Below are positions 27,962 through 36,702 of a stretch of DNA of 64,000 nucleotides, piece after piece; within the stretch, counting starts at the first letter, position 1; each line of letters starts with the position of its first letter. Both the position numbers and the translations under genes were made by a program. The notes beneath the pieces are model-generated. The model worked only from the letters and a program-made list of their open reading frames with translations, made no database searches and had not been told where the DNA came from. The stretch is from Ardenticatena maritima. Lineage in GTDB: Bacteria; Chloroflexota; Anaerolineae; Ardenticatenales; Ardenticatenaceae. The DNA lies in contig NZ_LGKN01000005.1 of the NCBI RefSeq assembly GCF_001306175.1, positions 62,001 to 126,000 on the forward strand. Direction: 5' to 3'.

Positions 27962-28981
27962 GTGCCCAAGAAGTATCTCATCGCTGATGAATTCGGCACC
28001 CATATTGGCAAACATTCGCAACGCTTGCGGCTTACACGTTCCAAAACCCGCGAAAAACTGGGCGACTACCCTCTGCTGCACCTCGAAGCGGTACTCGTCT
28101 TATCCCAAGGTGTGAGTGTTTCAGCTGATGCGGTTCAGGCATGCAGCGAACGTGGTATTCCCATCTTCTTCATCGCGGGCACGGGCCGTGTGTACGCTCT
28201 GCTCTACAGTGCCGCATTGGTTGGGACGGTAAGCACTCGGCGCGCCCAAATTCGCGCCTACGATGATGAACGTGGGGTCGCCGTAGCTATTGCCATGGCG
28301 CAGGGAAAACTACGCAATCAGCGTGCTGCATTGCGCTATTTCGCCAAAAATGCCGAGGCAGTGCGTGCCGATGCCGTACAAATCGCAGCGCAGCATGTGC
28401 AAGATGGCATTGTCGAACTCGACCGCCTGCCCCGCACTGCTTCCCTTGACGAGATACGCAACATTCTTCTGGGCATCGAAGGACGTGCCGCCACCCATTA
28501 CTGGGAAGGTGTGCGCGCCATTCTGCGGCCAACATTCGACTGGCCAGGCCGCCGTACACGCGGGGCAAACGATGTTTTCAACCAAGCGCTCAATTACGGC
28601 TACGGGGTTCTCTACGGACAAGTCGAGCGCGCCTTGTTGCTCGCCGGGCTCGATCCCTACGCAGGCTTTCTCCACGCCGACCGCCCCGGCAAACCCAGCC
28701 TCGTTCTCGACCTCATTGAAGAATTTCGCCAACAGGTGGTAGACCGCCCTCTGATTGGCTACGTCAACAAGGGGGGACACCTGGAACAAGATGAGGAAGG
28801 CCTTGCGAAACCTACACGGCGTAAAATCGCCGAGTTGGTACTGGACCGATTGACGACGCGGATGCCCTTTGAGGGAGAACGTCTTTCACTCAACACAATT
28901 TTGCAAACACAGGCACGCCGGCTGGCGATGTTTCTGCGGGGTGAACGTGACGCCTATGAACCGTTTGTGGGAACGTGGTGA
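27962..28981 (+). CDS. cas1: Cas1 integrase
   Basis: A 339-residue spacer integrase. The expected metal ligands are visible: Glu about 173 in LLGIEGRAATHYW, His238 in FLHADRPGKPSLVLDL and the following acidic residues. The start is a GTG at 27962 with a perfect GGAGG 7 nt upstream; an in-frame TTG further left has no site. With Cas2 it captures and inserts new spacers. Motifs are intact, so adaptation should be functional. Confidence 0.95.
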   Translation: MPKKYLIADEFGTHIGKHSQRLRLTRSKTREKLGDYPLLHLEAVLVLSQGVSVSADAVQACSERGIPIFFIAGTGRVYALLYSAALVGTVSTRRAQIRAYDDERGVAVAIAMAQGKLRNQRAALRYFAKNAEAVRADAVQIAAQHVQDGIVELDRLPRTASLDEIRNILLGIEGRAATHYWEGVRAILRPTFDWPGRRTRGANDVFNQALNYGYGVLYGQVERALLLAGLDPYAGFLHADRPGKPSLVLDLIEEFRQQVVDRPLIGYVNKGGHLEQDEEGLAKPTRRKIAELVLDRLTTRMPFEGERLSLNTILQTQARRLAMFLRGERDAYEPFVGTW

Positions 28982-28989
28982 GGTATGCC

Positions 28990-29247
28990 ATGCGCTGCCT
29001 GCTCGTGTACGACATTCCGGACGATCGTACCCGGACGCGCGTTTCCGAAGCCTGCCTTGATTATGGGCTGGAACGCATTCAGTATAGCGCTTTCCTGGGT
29101 GAACTGACTCCCACCTACCGGCGTGAGCTGATGAAACGTTTGCGGCATATCCTCGGTAAGCACGACGGCAAAATCCAATGCTTCCCCCTCTGCGAACGCG
29201 ACTGGAACGCTCGCGATGAAATTATTCATCAAGAGACATCGACTTGA
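28990..29247 (+). CDS. cas2: Cas2
   Basis: An 85-residue ferredoxin-fold protein (MRCLLVYDIPDDRTRTRVSEAC) with the conserved Asp8 of the Cas2 family; it dimerises and bridges Cas1 dimers. The ATG at 28990 follows GAGG from the end of cas1 by 6 nt and was preferred to an upstream in-frame GTG. Its stop overlaps the cas4 start. Confidence 0.93.
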   Translation: MRCLLVYDIPDDRTRTRVSEACLDYGLERIQYSAFLGELTPTYRRELMKRLRHILGKHDGKIQCFPLCERDWNARDEIIHQETST

Positions 29248-29906
29248 AACGCAGGAGTCGTCCGGTGTATGCCACTCCTTCAACAGATGAACCGCTAGCG
29301 AACGAACCGCAAGCGCTCGCCATCGCTGATGGTCTCGATCCACTGATTCTCACCGCCAGCGATGTCAAACAATGGTTTGTTTGCGCTCGTGTGGTCTGGT
29401 ATCAACGCCTGCTGGGCACATGGCGCCCCACCACCTACGCCATGCAAGTCGGCGATGAGATGCACACACGCCAACGGGCTCGCCTGCGCCGTCGCCACCT
29501 ACGCACCTTGCCAGAGGGCGATTACCACATGGATATGCCCCTCTTCGATGCCGAACTGGGGCTCTCAGGACGCCCCGACCTGGTGATTGAAGCGCAGCAT
29601 GAACACATCCCCGTGGATTTCAAAGACAGCACCAACGTGCAGGGGAAGCATGTTGCCATGCAAATTGCCGCCTATGGTCTGCTTCTCATACGGCAAGGGC
29701 GGAAAGTCAAACGCGGTATTGTCTACAGTCTGCCACGCCGTCGTATGCGTGAAATTCGATTGGATACCCACCGCCTGCGCGAGGTTGAAAGCGTGGTTCA
29801 GTCCATGCACACGCATTTGCTGGCTGAGCAGTTGCCGCCGCCAACGACCAAGCGAGCGTTGTGTGTCTCGTGCGAATTTCGGCGCTACTGCAACGATGTT
29901 TTCTAA
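29244..29906 (+). CDS. cas4: Cas4 RecB-like exonuclease
   Basis: A 220-residue Cas4 that trims prespacers and sets PAM orientation with Cas1-Cas2. One cysteine lies in WFVCAR near the N-terminus and three in the C-terminal CVSCEFRRYC, the four ligands of the Fe-S cluster. RecB nuclease motifs are visible in GRPDLVIE and IPVDFKDS. The start is inferred as TTG at 29244, overlapping the cas2 stop (TTGA) for translational coupling; an alternative GTG lies at 29265. It is the last gene of the operon, and no array or terminator follows. Confidence 0.9.
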   Translation: MKRRSRPVYATPSTDEPLANEPQALAIADGLDPLILTASDVKQWFVCARVVWYQRLLGTWRPTTYAMQVGDEMHTRQRARLRRRHLRTLPEGDYHMDMPLFDAELGLSGRPDLVIEAQHEHIPVDFKDSTNVQGKHVAMQIAAYGLLLIRQGRKVKRGIVYSLPRRRMREIRLDTHRLREVESVVQSMHTHLLAEQLPPPTTKRALCVSCEFRRYCNDVF

Positions 29907-30032
29907 CCACCTTCCCCACCCAAATGGATAGCCCACACCTCACCATCTGGAAGATGCATTTTCGCCACACCTGGCGTATACTGGTCAATGCAGAACACGT
30001 TTCAAGACAAGCGGATCAAGGAGGATACGCTC

Positions 30033-30680
30033 ATGTTCGTTCGCGATCGAATGTCCAGCCCCGTTGTGACTATTACGCCCGACACCTCATTCGTTGACGC
30101 CATGCAACTGTTGAAAGAAAAAGGTTTTCGTCGGCTTCCCGTGGTCAATAAAAAAGGGCGGCTCATCGGGATTGTCGCCGAGCGCGATTTGCTCTACGCC
30201 TCTCCGTCCCCGGCAACAACGCTCACCGTGTGGGAGATGAACTACCTCCTCTCGCAACTCAAAATTGAAGAACTGATGACGCGCAACGTCATCACCGTCA
30301 CACCGGATACCCCTATTGAAGAAGCCGCCAATCTCATGGTCACCAACAAAATCGGCGGGCTTCCCGTGGTTGATGAAAACGACCAAGTTGTCGGCATCAT
30401 CACCGAGACCGACATTTTCAAAGCATTTGTCGAATTACTGGGTGGCGGTCAATCGGGATTGCGGCTGACTATCGAAGTACCGGAGCGCCGCGGGGTCTTG
30501 GCGCAATTGGCAACCGCCATTGCCGAACAAGGCGGCAATATCATCAGCGTAGGCACATTTTACGGCGATACGCCCGAAGAGCGCCACCTGCTCGTCAAAG
30601 TACGTGGCGTTTCCAAAGAGCAAATCGTGGATGTGCTCGAAGCCTTGGGTGATCACGTGTTGGATGCCCGCGAGGTCTAG
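30033..30680 (+). CDS. CBS-pair protein with C-terminal ACT domain
   Basis: A 215-residue regulatory-type protein: two CBS domains ([20 protein letters not shown] and [22 protein letters not shown]), then an ACT-like domain ([26 protein letters not shown]). CBS-ACT proteins resemble AcuB-type sensors of adenine nucleotides and amino acids; the partner is unknown. GGAGG lies before the ATG at 30033, deciding against upstream in-frame starts. A TATACT hexamer at 29977-29982 may be its -10, without a clear -35. It is probably unrelated to the cas genes. Confidence 0.85.
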   Translation: MFVRDRMSSPVVTITPDTSFVDAMQLLKEKGFRRLPVVNKKGRLIGIVAERDLLYASPSPATTLTVWEMNYLLSQLKIEELMTRNVITVTPDTPIEEAANLMVTNKIGGLPVVDENDQVVGIITETDIFKAFVELLGGGQSGLRLTIEVPERRGVLAQLATAIAEQGGNIISVGTFYGDTPEERHLLVKVRGVSKEQIVDVLEALGDHVLDAREV

Positions 30681-30704
30681 CACATTCCTCACAGGCAACA
30701 CATG

Positions 30705-30741
30705 CAAAGAGCGGCGCATTGCTCGTGTGCGCCGCTCTTTG
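30705..30741. terminator. Bidirectional terminator between the CBS-ACT and rhodanese genes
   Basis: Arms CAAAGAGCGGCGCA and TGCGCCGCTCTTTG are perfectly complementary over 14 bp around a 9-nt loop, between convergent genes. Confidence 0.8.
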
Positions 30742-30762
30742 TGTATCACCCACCATCGTGCA

Positions 30763-31179
30763 TTACGGGTTCAACGGCAACCCCTGCCGCACCCATTGCG
30801 CAATGCCGCCACGCAACTCATACACCTGTTGAAAGCCCAACTTCTTCATAATGGGAATTGTCTGCCCGCTCCGATTGCCGCTTCGGCAATACACAAAGTA
30901 GGTCTTGCTCTTGTCCAATTGCGCCAATTGTTGCTCAAAATCGGGCGCATAGAAATCAATGTTGATGGCGCCTTCAAGATGCCCACCGGCAAACTCTTCC
31001 GGCGTGCGCACATCCAGAATCACAAAATTGGGGTCATCCTTGTGCTCGCGAATGAGCGTCAACCCCTCTTTTGGCGTCACAGTCTCAAACGTGCCGCTTG
31101 CCGTATCGCTCGAACACGCAACCGCGCCACCAACAAGCACAAGCAAGAATGCCAACAGCTGCCACACAATACGCTTCAT
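30763..31179 (-). CDS. Rhodanese-domain lipoprotein
   Basis: A 138-residue exported lipoprotein (lipobox GAVAC, Cys22) carrying a single rhodanese domain: FVILDVRTPEEFAGGHLEGAINI and the active-site loop YCRSGNRSG with the catalytic Cys. It probably transfers sulfur or handles thiols outside the cytoplasmic membrane. The ATG at 31179 follows GGAGAACGCCTT; the upstream in-frame extension overlaps the promoter. Confidence 0.9.
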   Translation of the reverse strand: MKRIVWQLLAFLLVLVGGAVACSSDTASGTFETVTPKEGLTLIREHKDDPNFVILDVRTPEEFAGGHLEGAINIDFYAPDFEQQLAQLDKSKTYFVYCRSGNRSGQTIPIMKKLGFQQVYELRGGIAQWVRQGLPLNP

Positions 31180-31220
31180 AAGGCGTTCTCCTCCGCTCTC
31201 TCTTTTTGATACATGCGGGG

Positions 31221-31248
31221 AGTATAGCCAACTCGTCATAGCCGCCAA
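31221..31248 (-). promoter_or_regulatory. Rhodanese lipoprotein promoter
   Basis: TTGGCG, a 16-nt spacer and TATACT on the minus strand, about 40 nt upstream of the ATG. Confidence 0.65.
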
Positions 31249-31254
31249 ATAAAC

Positions 31255-31287
31255 AAGCCCGCCGCGGTGGATAAACCGGGCGGGCTT
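31255..31287 (-). terminator. Terminator of the glycogen phosphorylase gene
   Basis: Arms AAGCCCGCC and GGCGGGCTT form a perfect 9-bp stem; on the minus strand it is followed by GTTTATTT. It lies 22 nt after the glgP stop and just before the rhodanese promoter. Confidence 0.75.
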
Positions 31288-31308
31288 GGTGTGCAGAAGC
31301 GCGCAGGC

Positions 31309-33858
31309 TTATTCAGCCCATGTAATCAGCGCCATGGCGTGGGGCGTCAACAAATCTTCATGATGCGGCACGACGCGCACACCAACCTCCAAGCGCCCAT
31401 TTTCCTCAGGCACCAGTTCGCCCGTAAAGCGAATCGAACCATCAGATTCGAGCCCCGCTGGTGTGAGCGTCAGCGTGCGAATCGGCGTGCGCACGTCTTC
31501 GCGTTCGTAGCGATACACCACTTCCACGCGCACATCGTCAGGCGTCAGGTTGCCCAGCCAGGCGCGCGCCGAGAAAGGAATCGGCTCGCGAATATGCACA
31601 ACGTGCGTCGCCGGGCGTTCCGCTACCAGGCGAATGCGCGGCCATTCAGCACGCACGCGCTGTTTCCACGCCGCCAGCGCCCGCGCACGGGCAAAATTGT
31701 CCGCGGTGAAGCGCGCCCACGCCTCGGCGGCGGGAATGTAGTACATGTGGACGTACTCTTTCAACATGCGCACTGTGTTGAATTGCGGCGCGACCGTGCG
31801 AATAGACGCCCGCACTGTCTGCAACCATCCGTGCGGCACCGCCTCATCCCGGTCAAAGTAGAGCGGCACGATATCGTTTTCCAGCGTCTCGTAAAGCGAG
31901 CGCGCATCGGCATCGTCCTGCTCATCCTCGCTCTCATATTCGCGTTCGTCGCCAATCGGCCAACCGTTGGTGCCATCGTACGCTTCACGCCACCAGCCGT
32001 CCAGCACGCTAAAGTTGGGCACACCGTTGATTGCCGCCTTCATGCCACTGGTGCCGCTGGCTTCAAGCGGACGGCGCGGGTTGTTCATCCAAATATCCAC
32101 ACCATGTGTCAACAGGCGTGCCACATGCATGTCGTAATCTTCCACAAAGAGCACACGGTCTTTGAAACCAGGCATCTTGGAAATCTCGGTGATGCGTTTG
32201 ATAAGCGCTTTGCCTGGCTCATCAGCCGGGTGCGCCTTCCCCGCGAAAATAATTTGCACGGGGCGCTCGCTATTGGTGATGATCGCGTGTGCCCGTTCCA
32301 AATCACGGAAGAAGAGAGTGGCACGCTTGTACGTCGCGAAACGACGCGCAAAGCCAATGGTCAGCGCCTTGGGGTCGAGCAAGTCCGCCACATGGCGCAA
32401 TTCGGCACTGGTTTGCCCATGGCGCGTGCGTTGCACAGTCACACGCGCGCGCAACGCCTCAATCATTTGCTGCTTCAACTCGCGGCGCAGTGCCCACAAC
32501 TCATCATCAGGAATTGCATCGAGCGCCTCCCACACTTCGGGGTCGTCAATGCGTTCGCGCCAATCGGTCGGCAAATACTTGTCGAACAAAGCCGCCAGTT
32601 CAGGCGCAATCCACGACCAGAAGTGCACCCCATTGGTGATATGCCCAATGGGAATCTCTTCCACCGGCACCCCCGGCCAGAGCTCTTGCCACATCTCGCG
32701 CGAGACGTGCCCATGCAGTTCGCTCACACCATTATGGAAAGCGCTCAACCGCAACGCCAGCACCGTCATGCTGAAGCGCGGTCCCCACGGCAAATCATGG
32801 TGCGCCAGCGCGAAAAATTCCTCACGTGAAAGCCCCAGGCGCGGCCAGTAGGTGTAGAAGTAGCGCTCAATGAGGTCGAATGTGAACGCATCGTGCCCCG
32901 CCGGCACCGGCGTGTGAGTGGTAAAGAGCGTGCTCGCCGCCACCGCCTCACGGGCTTCAGCGAAAGAGAGCCCATGCTCTTCAACCAATTCGCGCACACG
33001 TTCAAGCCCCAAGAACGCCGAATGGCCTTCGTTCATGTGCCAGGCCACAGGTTCAATCCCCAGCACGCGGAGCGCACGCACACCACCAATACCCAAAATA
33101 ATTTCCTGCGAGAGACGCATTTCGTTGTCGCCCCCATACAAGCGGGCGGCTAACTCACGGTCTTCGGGCGCGTTGGGGTCCACATCCGTATCAAGCAAGT
33201 AGAGCGGTACGCGCCCCACCTGAATCTTCCACACACGTGCGGTGACGGTGCGCCCAGGCAACTCCACACGCACGTAGGCATCTTCGCCGTCAGGCGTTTT
33301 GGCGGGCTGCACCGGCACTTCTTCAAAGTTAATTTTCTCGTAAATGGCTTCCTGCGTTCCGTCAGCGCTAATCCGCTGCTGGAAATACCCCTGTGGGTAC
33401 AGGAAACCGACGCCTACAAGGGGAATCCCCAAATCGCTCGCGGTTTTGCAATGGTCGCCCGCCAGCACACCTAACCCGCCTGAATAAATCGGCAGTGATT
33501 CGTGCAAGCCAAATTCAGCCGAAAAGTAGGCAATAGGTTTGTCGGCTTTGTCGGGAAATGTGCGCGCAAACCATGTGTCTGTTGCGTTCATATATGCATC
33601 GAACGCATGCATCACCCGCCGGTAGCGTTCGAGATAGGTCGCATCGGCGGCGGCTTCATTGAGGCGCTCCTGTGAAATAAAGCGCAACAACTTCACCGGA
33701 TTGTGGTTCACGCGAAGCCACAATGCAGGATCGAGGGTTTCAAACAGTTCTGCGGCTTCCGGATGCCACGACCACCACAGGTTGTATGCCAGTTCTTCAA
33801 GCCGTTCGATCGGTTCGGGCAGTTCTGGCAACACGAGAACGCGGTCGAGTGTTTTCAA
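31309..33858 (-). CDS. glgP: Glycogen/alpha-glucan phosphorylase
   Basis: An 849-residue phosphorylase that releases glucose 1-phosphate from alpha-1,4-glucans using pyridoxal phosphate. The PLP lysine lies in EASGTSGMKAAINGVPN, and the conserved RFATYKRA and GKAHPADEPGK segments are present. Length and the N-terminal PEPIERLEELAYNLWWSWHPEA domain match the GT35 subgroup of Thermus and many thermophiles. The start is a TTG at 33858 with a perfect AAGGAGG 6 nt upstream; longer in-frame starts lack it. It is monocistronic. Confidence 0.93.
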   Translation of the reverse strand: MKTLDRVLVLPELPEPIERLEELAYNLWWSWHPEAAELFETLDPALWLRVNHNPVKLLRFISQERLNEAAADATYLERYRRVMHAFDAYMNATDTWFARTFPDKADKPIAYFSAEFGLHESLPIYSGGLGVLAGDHCKTASDLGIPLVGVGFLYPQGYFQQRISADGTQEAIYEKINFEEVPVQPAKTPDGEDAYVRVELPGRTVTARVWKIQVGRVPLYLLDTDVDPNAPEDRELAARLYGGDNEMRLSQEIILGIGGVRALRVLGIEPVAWHMNEGHSAFLGLERVRELVEEHGLSFAEAREAVAASTLFTTHTPVPAGHDAFTFDLIERYFYTYWPRLGLSREEFFALAHHDLPWGPRFSMTVLALRLSAFHNGVSELHGHVSREMWQELWPGVPVEEIPIGHITNGVHFWSWIAPELAALFDKYLPTDWRERIDDPEVWEALDAIPDDELWALRRELKQQMIEALRARVTVQRTRHGQTSAELRHVADLLDPKALTIGFARRFATYKRATLFFRDLERAHAIITNSERPVQIIFAGKAHPADEPGKALIKRITEISKMPGFKDRVLFVEDYDMHVARLLTHGVDIWMNNPRRPLEASGTSGMKAAINGVPNFSVLDGWWREAYDGTNGWPIGDEREYESEDEQDDADARSLYETLENDIVPLYFDRDEAVPHGWLQTVRASIRTVAPQFNTVRMLKEYVHMYYIPAAEAWARFTADNFARARALAAWKQRVRAEWPRIRLVAERPATHVVHIREPIPFSARAWLGNLTPDDVRVEVVYRYEREDVRTPIRTLTLTPAGLESDGSIRFTGELVPEENGRLEVGVRVVPHHEDLLTPHAMALITWAE

Positions 33859-33987
33859 AGCAAGCCTCCTTTGCCATTGTTGTGTTCCCTTGAAAATAGG
33901 GAACGTTCCCAAAATTGGCGCACGCGATTTTAACCAACAAATTGCGTTTTGTCCAATGCAACCGAGTGGCTGGGAAAAACGTCTTAT

Positions 33988-34015
33988 TTGATTGCACAAA
34001 AAAACGCTGTATACT
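33988..34015 (+). promoter_or_regulatory. Promoter of the unknown gene at 34 kb
   Basis: TTGATT, a 16-nt spacer and TATACT. The expected transcription start (about 34022) falls just after the GGAGG at 34017, so the TTG start and this promoter are in tension; a leaderless or ATG-34052 start would reconcile them. Confidence 0.6.
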
Positions 34016-34027
34016 CGGAGGCATCAA

Positions 34028-35026
34028 TTGACGAGCCCAAACGTGCGCATTATGGAAACACTACTTCCACACGTCCCATTTGAACAACACTCGCTCGATA
34101 GCCTGGATGTGGAAAACTTTCTGGAGAACTTGCGCAAGCGCCGCTTTACCGGTGCGGTCTGGCTACAATCGGCCACCAACGCAAGTGCCGCCATCCTGTT
34201 TATTGACGGTTTATTGCTGGAAGAATTTTTTTGCCCCTTAGGGACACCCCCTTGCCGTCCCACATCGCTCGAAAACATCCTCAGCCAATTCCGCCTGGGG
34301 CATGTGGCTGTTCTGGTACAACACTTGCCGGTTGAAGCCCTGCAAGCCGTGCGCCTCATGCTCAACGCTGCGCAAGAACATGAGGCCACCTTGTCTGAGC
34401 CGGCCGCGTTGGACGCCATGATTCAGACATACATGGAGACAGAAGGCTCAACAGTCCTGCGGCTCTCATGGTCGGACTCAGATGCGTGCATCGTGGTGAC
34501 AAGTGGGCACCCAGACCCGCTGACCATTGTCCTCTGGACACCAGGCACGTCGTTGACTGGGGATGAAGCCTTGCCGGCTATTCGCAACAAAGTCGCCGGC
34601 GAAACAGCCACCTTAGTCGTTTTTCGCGTTCAGCAAGTCAATCAACAAGAACACGAGCAAACACACTCTCTGCACACGGCATTTACTGCGCTCTTCAATC
34701 AAATGCTGTTCCTGTACAAAGATTTTGTGGGGCAACACCTCACAGCGCGATTGACGCGCCACCTCAACCGCCTTATTGTTTCAAAATATGGGTGGGATAT
34801 TCGTATTTCCACCAACGGTATCGAAGGCGGCGGCAATTTCGCCACCGTAGAAGAAGCGCGACTCGCTTACGAACAAATCATCAACGATTTTATCCACCTG
34901 GCCGGTATTGTGATTGGCCCGCAATTGGCGCAATTACTGGTGCGCGAAAGTTTTCAATTGCTCCCCCGCGATTTGCGGGATACACTGAACGCTCACAATC
35001 TCCCACCTTTTGAAACGCAGTGGTAA
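34028..35026 (+). CDS. Unknown protein with possible PATAN/DUF4388-like N-terminal domain
   Basis: A 332-residue soluble protein. The N-terminal part (VENFLENLRKRRFTGAVWL ... AAILFIDGLLLEEFF) resembles the PatA N-terminal (PATAN/DUF4388) domains found in bacterial signalling proteins. The rest was not recognised, apart from a late conserved-looking segment (YGWDIRISTNGIEGGGNF). The TTG at 34028 has GGAGG 6 nt upstream; the ATG at 34052 is an alternative without a ribosome site. A 7TM gene follows 13 nt downstream, and a two-component pair lies after a terminator. Confidence 0.65.
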   Translation: MTSPNVRIMETLLPHVPFEQHSLDSLDVENFLENLRKRRFTGAVWLQSATNASAAILFIDGLLLEEFFCPLGTPPCRPTSLENILSQFRLGHVAVLVQHLPVEALQAVRLMLNAAQEHEATLSEPAALDAMIQTYMETEGSTVLRLSWSDSDACIVVTSGHPDPLTIVLWTPGTSLTGDEALPAIRNKVAGETATLVVFRVQQVNQQEHEQTHSLHTAFTALFNQMLFLYKDFVGQHLTARLTRHLNRLIVSKYGWDIRISTNGIEGGGNFATVEEARLAYEQIINDFIHLAGIVIGPQLAQLLVRESFQLLPRDLRDTLNAHNLPPFETQW

Positions 35027-35039
35027 GGAGTTGATATTG

Positions 35040-35828
35040 ATGAACACGAAGCGCCTCATCCTCCTCCTTGGTGGCATCAACCTGGCGCTTTATGCCTATT
35101 TGTACCAATACGAGCCGATTCAAGGCTTCTGGTTGGACTTTCTTCTTGATGTTGAGTTCCCTCTTTGGGCTTTGCTGTCCACCTACTGGCTCTATCGCGT
35201 TGCGCAAGCCTATCAGCCGGGCGAGAAACCACGCTTGATTTGGCTCACGTTTGCCAGCGGTTTGGGCGTTTGGTCCCTTGCCGAACTCATCTGGATGTAT
35301 CTTGATCTCGTTCCATATGCAGACAGTCCTGTCCCCGCTATCACCATAGCCGATATTCCCTGGTTTGGGGGGTATCTCTTCTTCTTTGTCTCTTTTTGGC
35401 TTCAATATGTGCGTCTCAAACGCGGCAACCTCTCTGCGCTCCGTCATCGTTTCATGCAAGGCGTCCTTTTCATCGCCATCGTGACAACGTTGCTTGCGTG
35501 GCTCTTACAACGCAGTGGTTCAGACCTTCCTTTATGGCAACTCTTTATCCTTGCGTTCTACCCCGTCGCAGATTTGGCTTTAGGCATTGCAGCTCTCCGC
35601 CTCTGGCGTTCGTTTGGGCGTGGGCGTTGGGTCTATCCATGGATTGGCTTACTTGCCTTTGTGCTTGGCGATATTCCCTTCACACTCCTCGGCGCATTTG
35701 ATTATTTGCAAGAAGAACCATGGCTTTTACTAGCCGATTTGACATACCTCGCCGCCTATGTTTTGCTCGCTTATTTCTGCTATCACCTGTATGCCCTTTT
35801 TTACAGCGAAGACGATGCGTTGGTATAA
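35040..35828 (+). CDS. Polytopic membrane protein, about 7 transmembrane helices
   Basis: A 262-residue integral membrane protein with about seven hydrophobic segments, and aromatic and charged residues (ELIWMYLDL; DIPWFGGY) placed as in 7TM sensor domains. It has no fused signalling output. AAGGAG lies 9 nt before the ATG at 35040. It is cotranscribed with the PATAN-like gene and ends at a strong terminator, so the two may form a sensory pair. Confidence 0.75.
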   Translation: MNTKRLILLLGGINLALYAYLYQYEPIQGFWLDFLLDVEFPLWALLSTYWLYRVAQAYQPGEKPRLIWLTFASGLGVWSLAELIWMYLDLVPYADSPVPAITIADIPWFGGYLFFFVSFWLQYVRLKRGNLSALRHRFMQGVLFIAIVTTLLAWLLQRSGSDLPLWQLFILAFYPVADLALGIAALRLWRSFGRGRWVYPWIGLLAFVLGDIPFTLLGAFDYLQEEPWLLLADLTYLAAYVLLAYFCYHLYALFYSEDDALV

Positions 35829-35845
35829 CTTCCAGTGTGAACAGC

Positions 35846-35878
35846 AACGCCAGGTTCAAAGCCTGGCGTTTTTCTTTT
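35846..35878 (+). terminator. Terminator after the 7TM gene
   Basis: Perfect stem AACGCCAGG / CCTGGCGTT with a 7-nt loop, followed by TTTCTTTT. Confidence 0.93.
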
Positions 35879-35914
35879 CTGCACATTTTCTCATCAACGC
35901 AACAATCATGTTTA

Positions 35915-35944
35915 TTGTGTTCTCCATTCGCTTCATGGTACAAT
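35915..35944 (+). promoter_or_regulatory. Two-component operon promoter
   Basis: TTGTGT, an 18-nt spacer and TACAAT lie 40 nt upstream of the response-regulator ATG. Confidence 0.6.
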
Positions 35945-35983
35945 CATTTGAGGGGACGTAAACTGAATGAAGGGGGCTTTTCC

Positions 35984-36676
35984 ATGCGTATCCTGGTTGT
36001 GGACGATAACAAGCCGGCCGTCAAACTGACCCAATTCGTCTTGTCAGAAGAAGGCTTTGAAGTGCGTACAGCCGACAACGGCCGCGATGCGTTGCGTATC
36101 GTCGAAACCGAACCGATTGACCTCGTTGTGCTCGATGTGATGATGCCGCACATGGACGGCTTCGATGTCTGCCGCCGCATTCGCGCCATTTCGCCGGACA
36201 CCGCCGTCATTTTCTTGACCGCCAAAGGCGAACTGGAAGATAAAGTGCGCGGTCTGCAAATTGGCGCTGACGATTACCTGACCAAACCGTTTGAACCAAG
36301 TGAACTCGTGGCACGCGTACAAGCCGTCTTGCGCCGCACACTCCGCACACGTGAATTTGAAGCCAACAGCATCATCGAGCATGGCGGGCTGCGGCTTGAC
36401 CCCGTCGCCAACCAATTGACATTGCCCGACGGCAAAGTCGTTGACTTGACGCCCATCGAATCGCGTTTATTGCACGCCCTGATGCGCAACATAGGGCGCG
36501 TATTGACGCACGAGATGCTTTTGGAAGCGGGATGGGGCAGCAACTACATCGGCTCCAACAATCAAGTAGCGGTCTACATCCGGCGGCTGCGCGCCAAAAT
36601 GAACGATGATTCCGAAGAACCGCGCTACATTCAAACCATTCGCGGCGTCGGCTATCGTTTTGAACCGCAAGAATAA
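35984..36676 (+). CDS. OmpR/PhoB-family response regulator
   Basis: A 230-residue DNA-binding regulator. The receiver has the acidic pair in VVDDNK, the phospho-acceptor Asp in VVLDVMMP, Thr in FLTAKG and Lys in TKPF. The C-terminal OmpR winged helix has LTPIESRLLHALMRN and YIRRLRAKMND...RYIQTIRGVGYRF. AGGGGG lies upstream of the ATG at 35984. It is followed 26 nt later by its probable histidine kinase. Targets are unknown. Confidence 0.95.
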   Translation: MRILVVDDNKPAVKLTQFVLSEEGFEVRTADNGRDALRIVETEPIDLVVLDVMMPHMDGFDVCRRIRAISPDTAVIFLTAKGELEDKVRGLQIGADDYLTKPFEPSELVARVQAVLRRTLRTREFEANSIIEHGGLRLDPVANQLTLPDGKVVDLTPIESRLLHALMRNIGRVLTHEMLLEAGWGSNYIGSNNQVAVYIRRLRAKMNDDSEEPRYIQTIRGVGYRFEPQE

Positions 36677-36702
36677 GACAAAAGCGAGTTGAAGGAAGGA
36701 CA

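Noticed and set aside
31267-32829. 520-codon plus-strand frame over glgP
   Set aside because: Antisense shadow of the phosphorylase; its residues are His/Arg-biased and no domain is seen.
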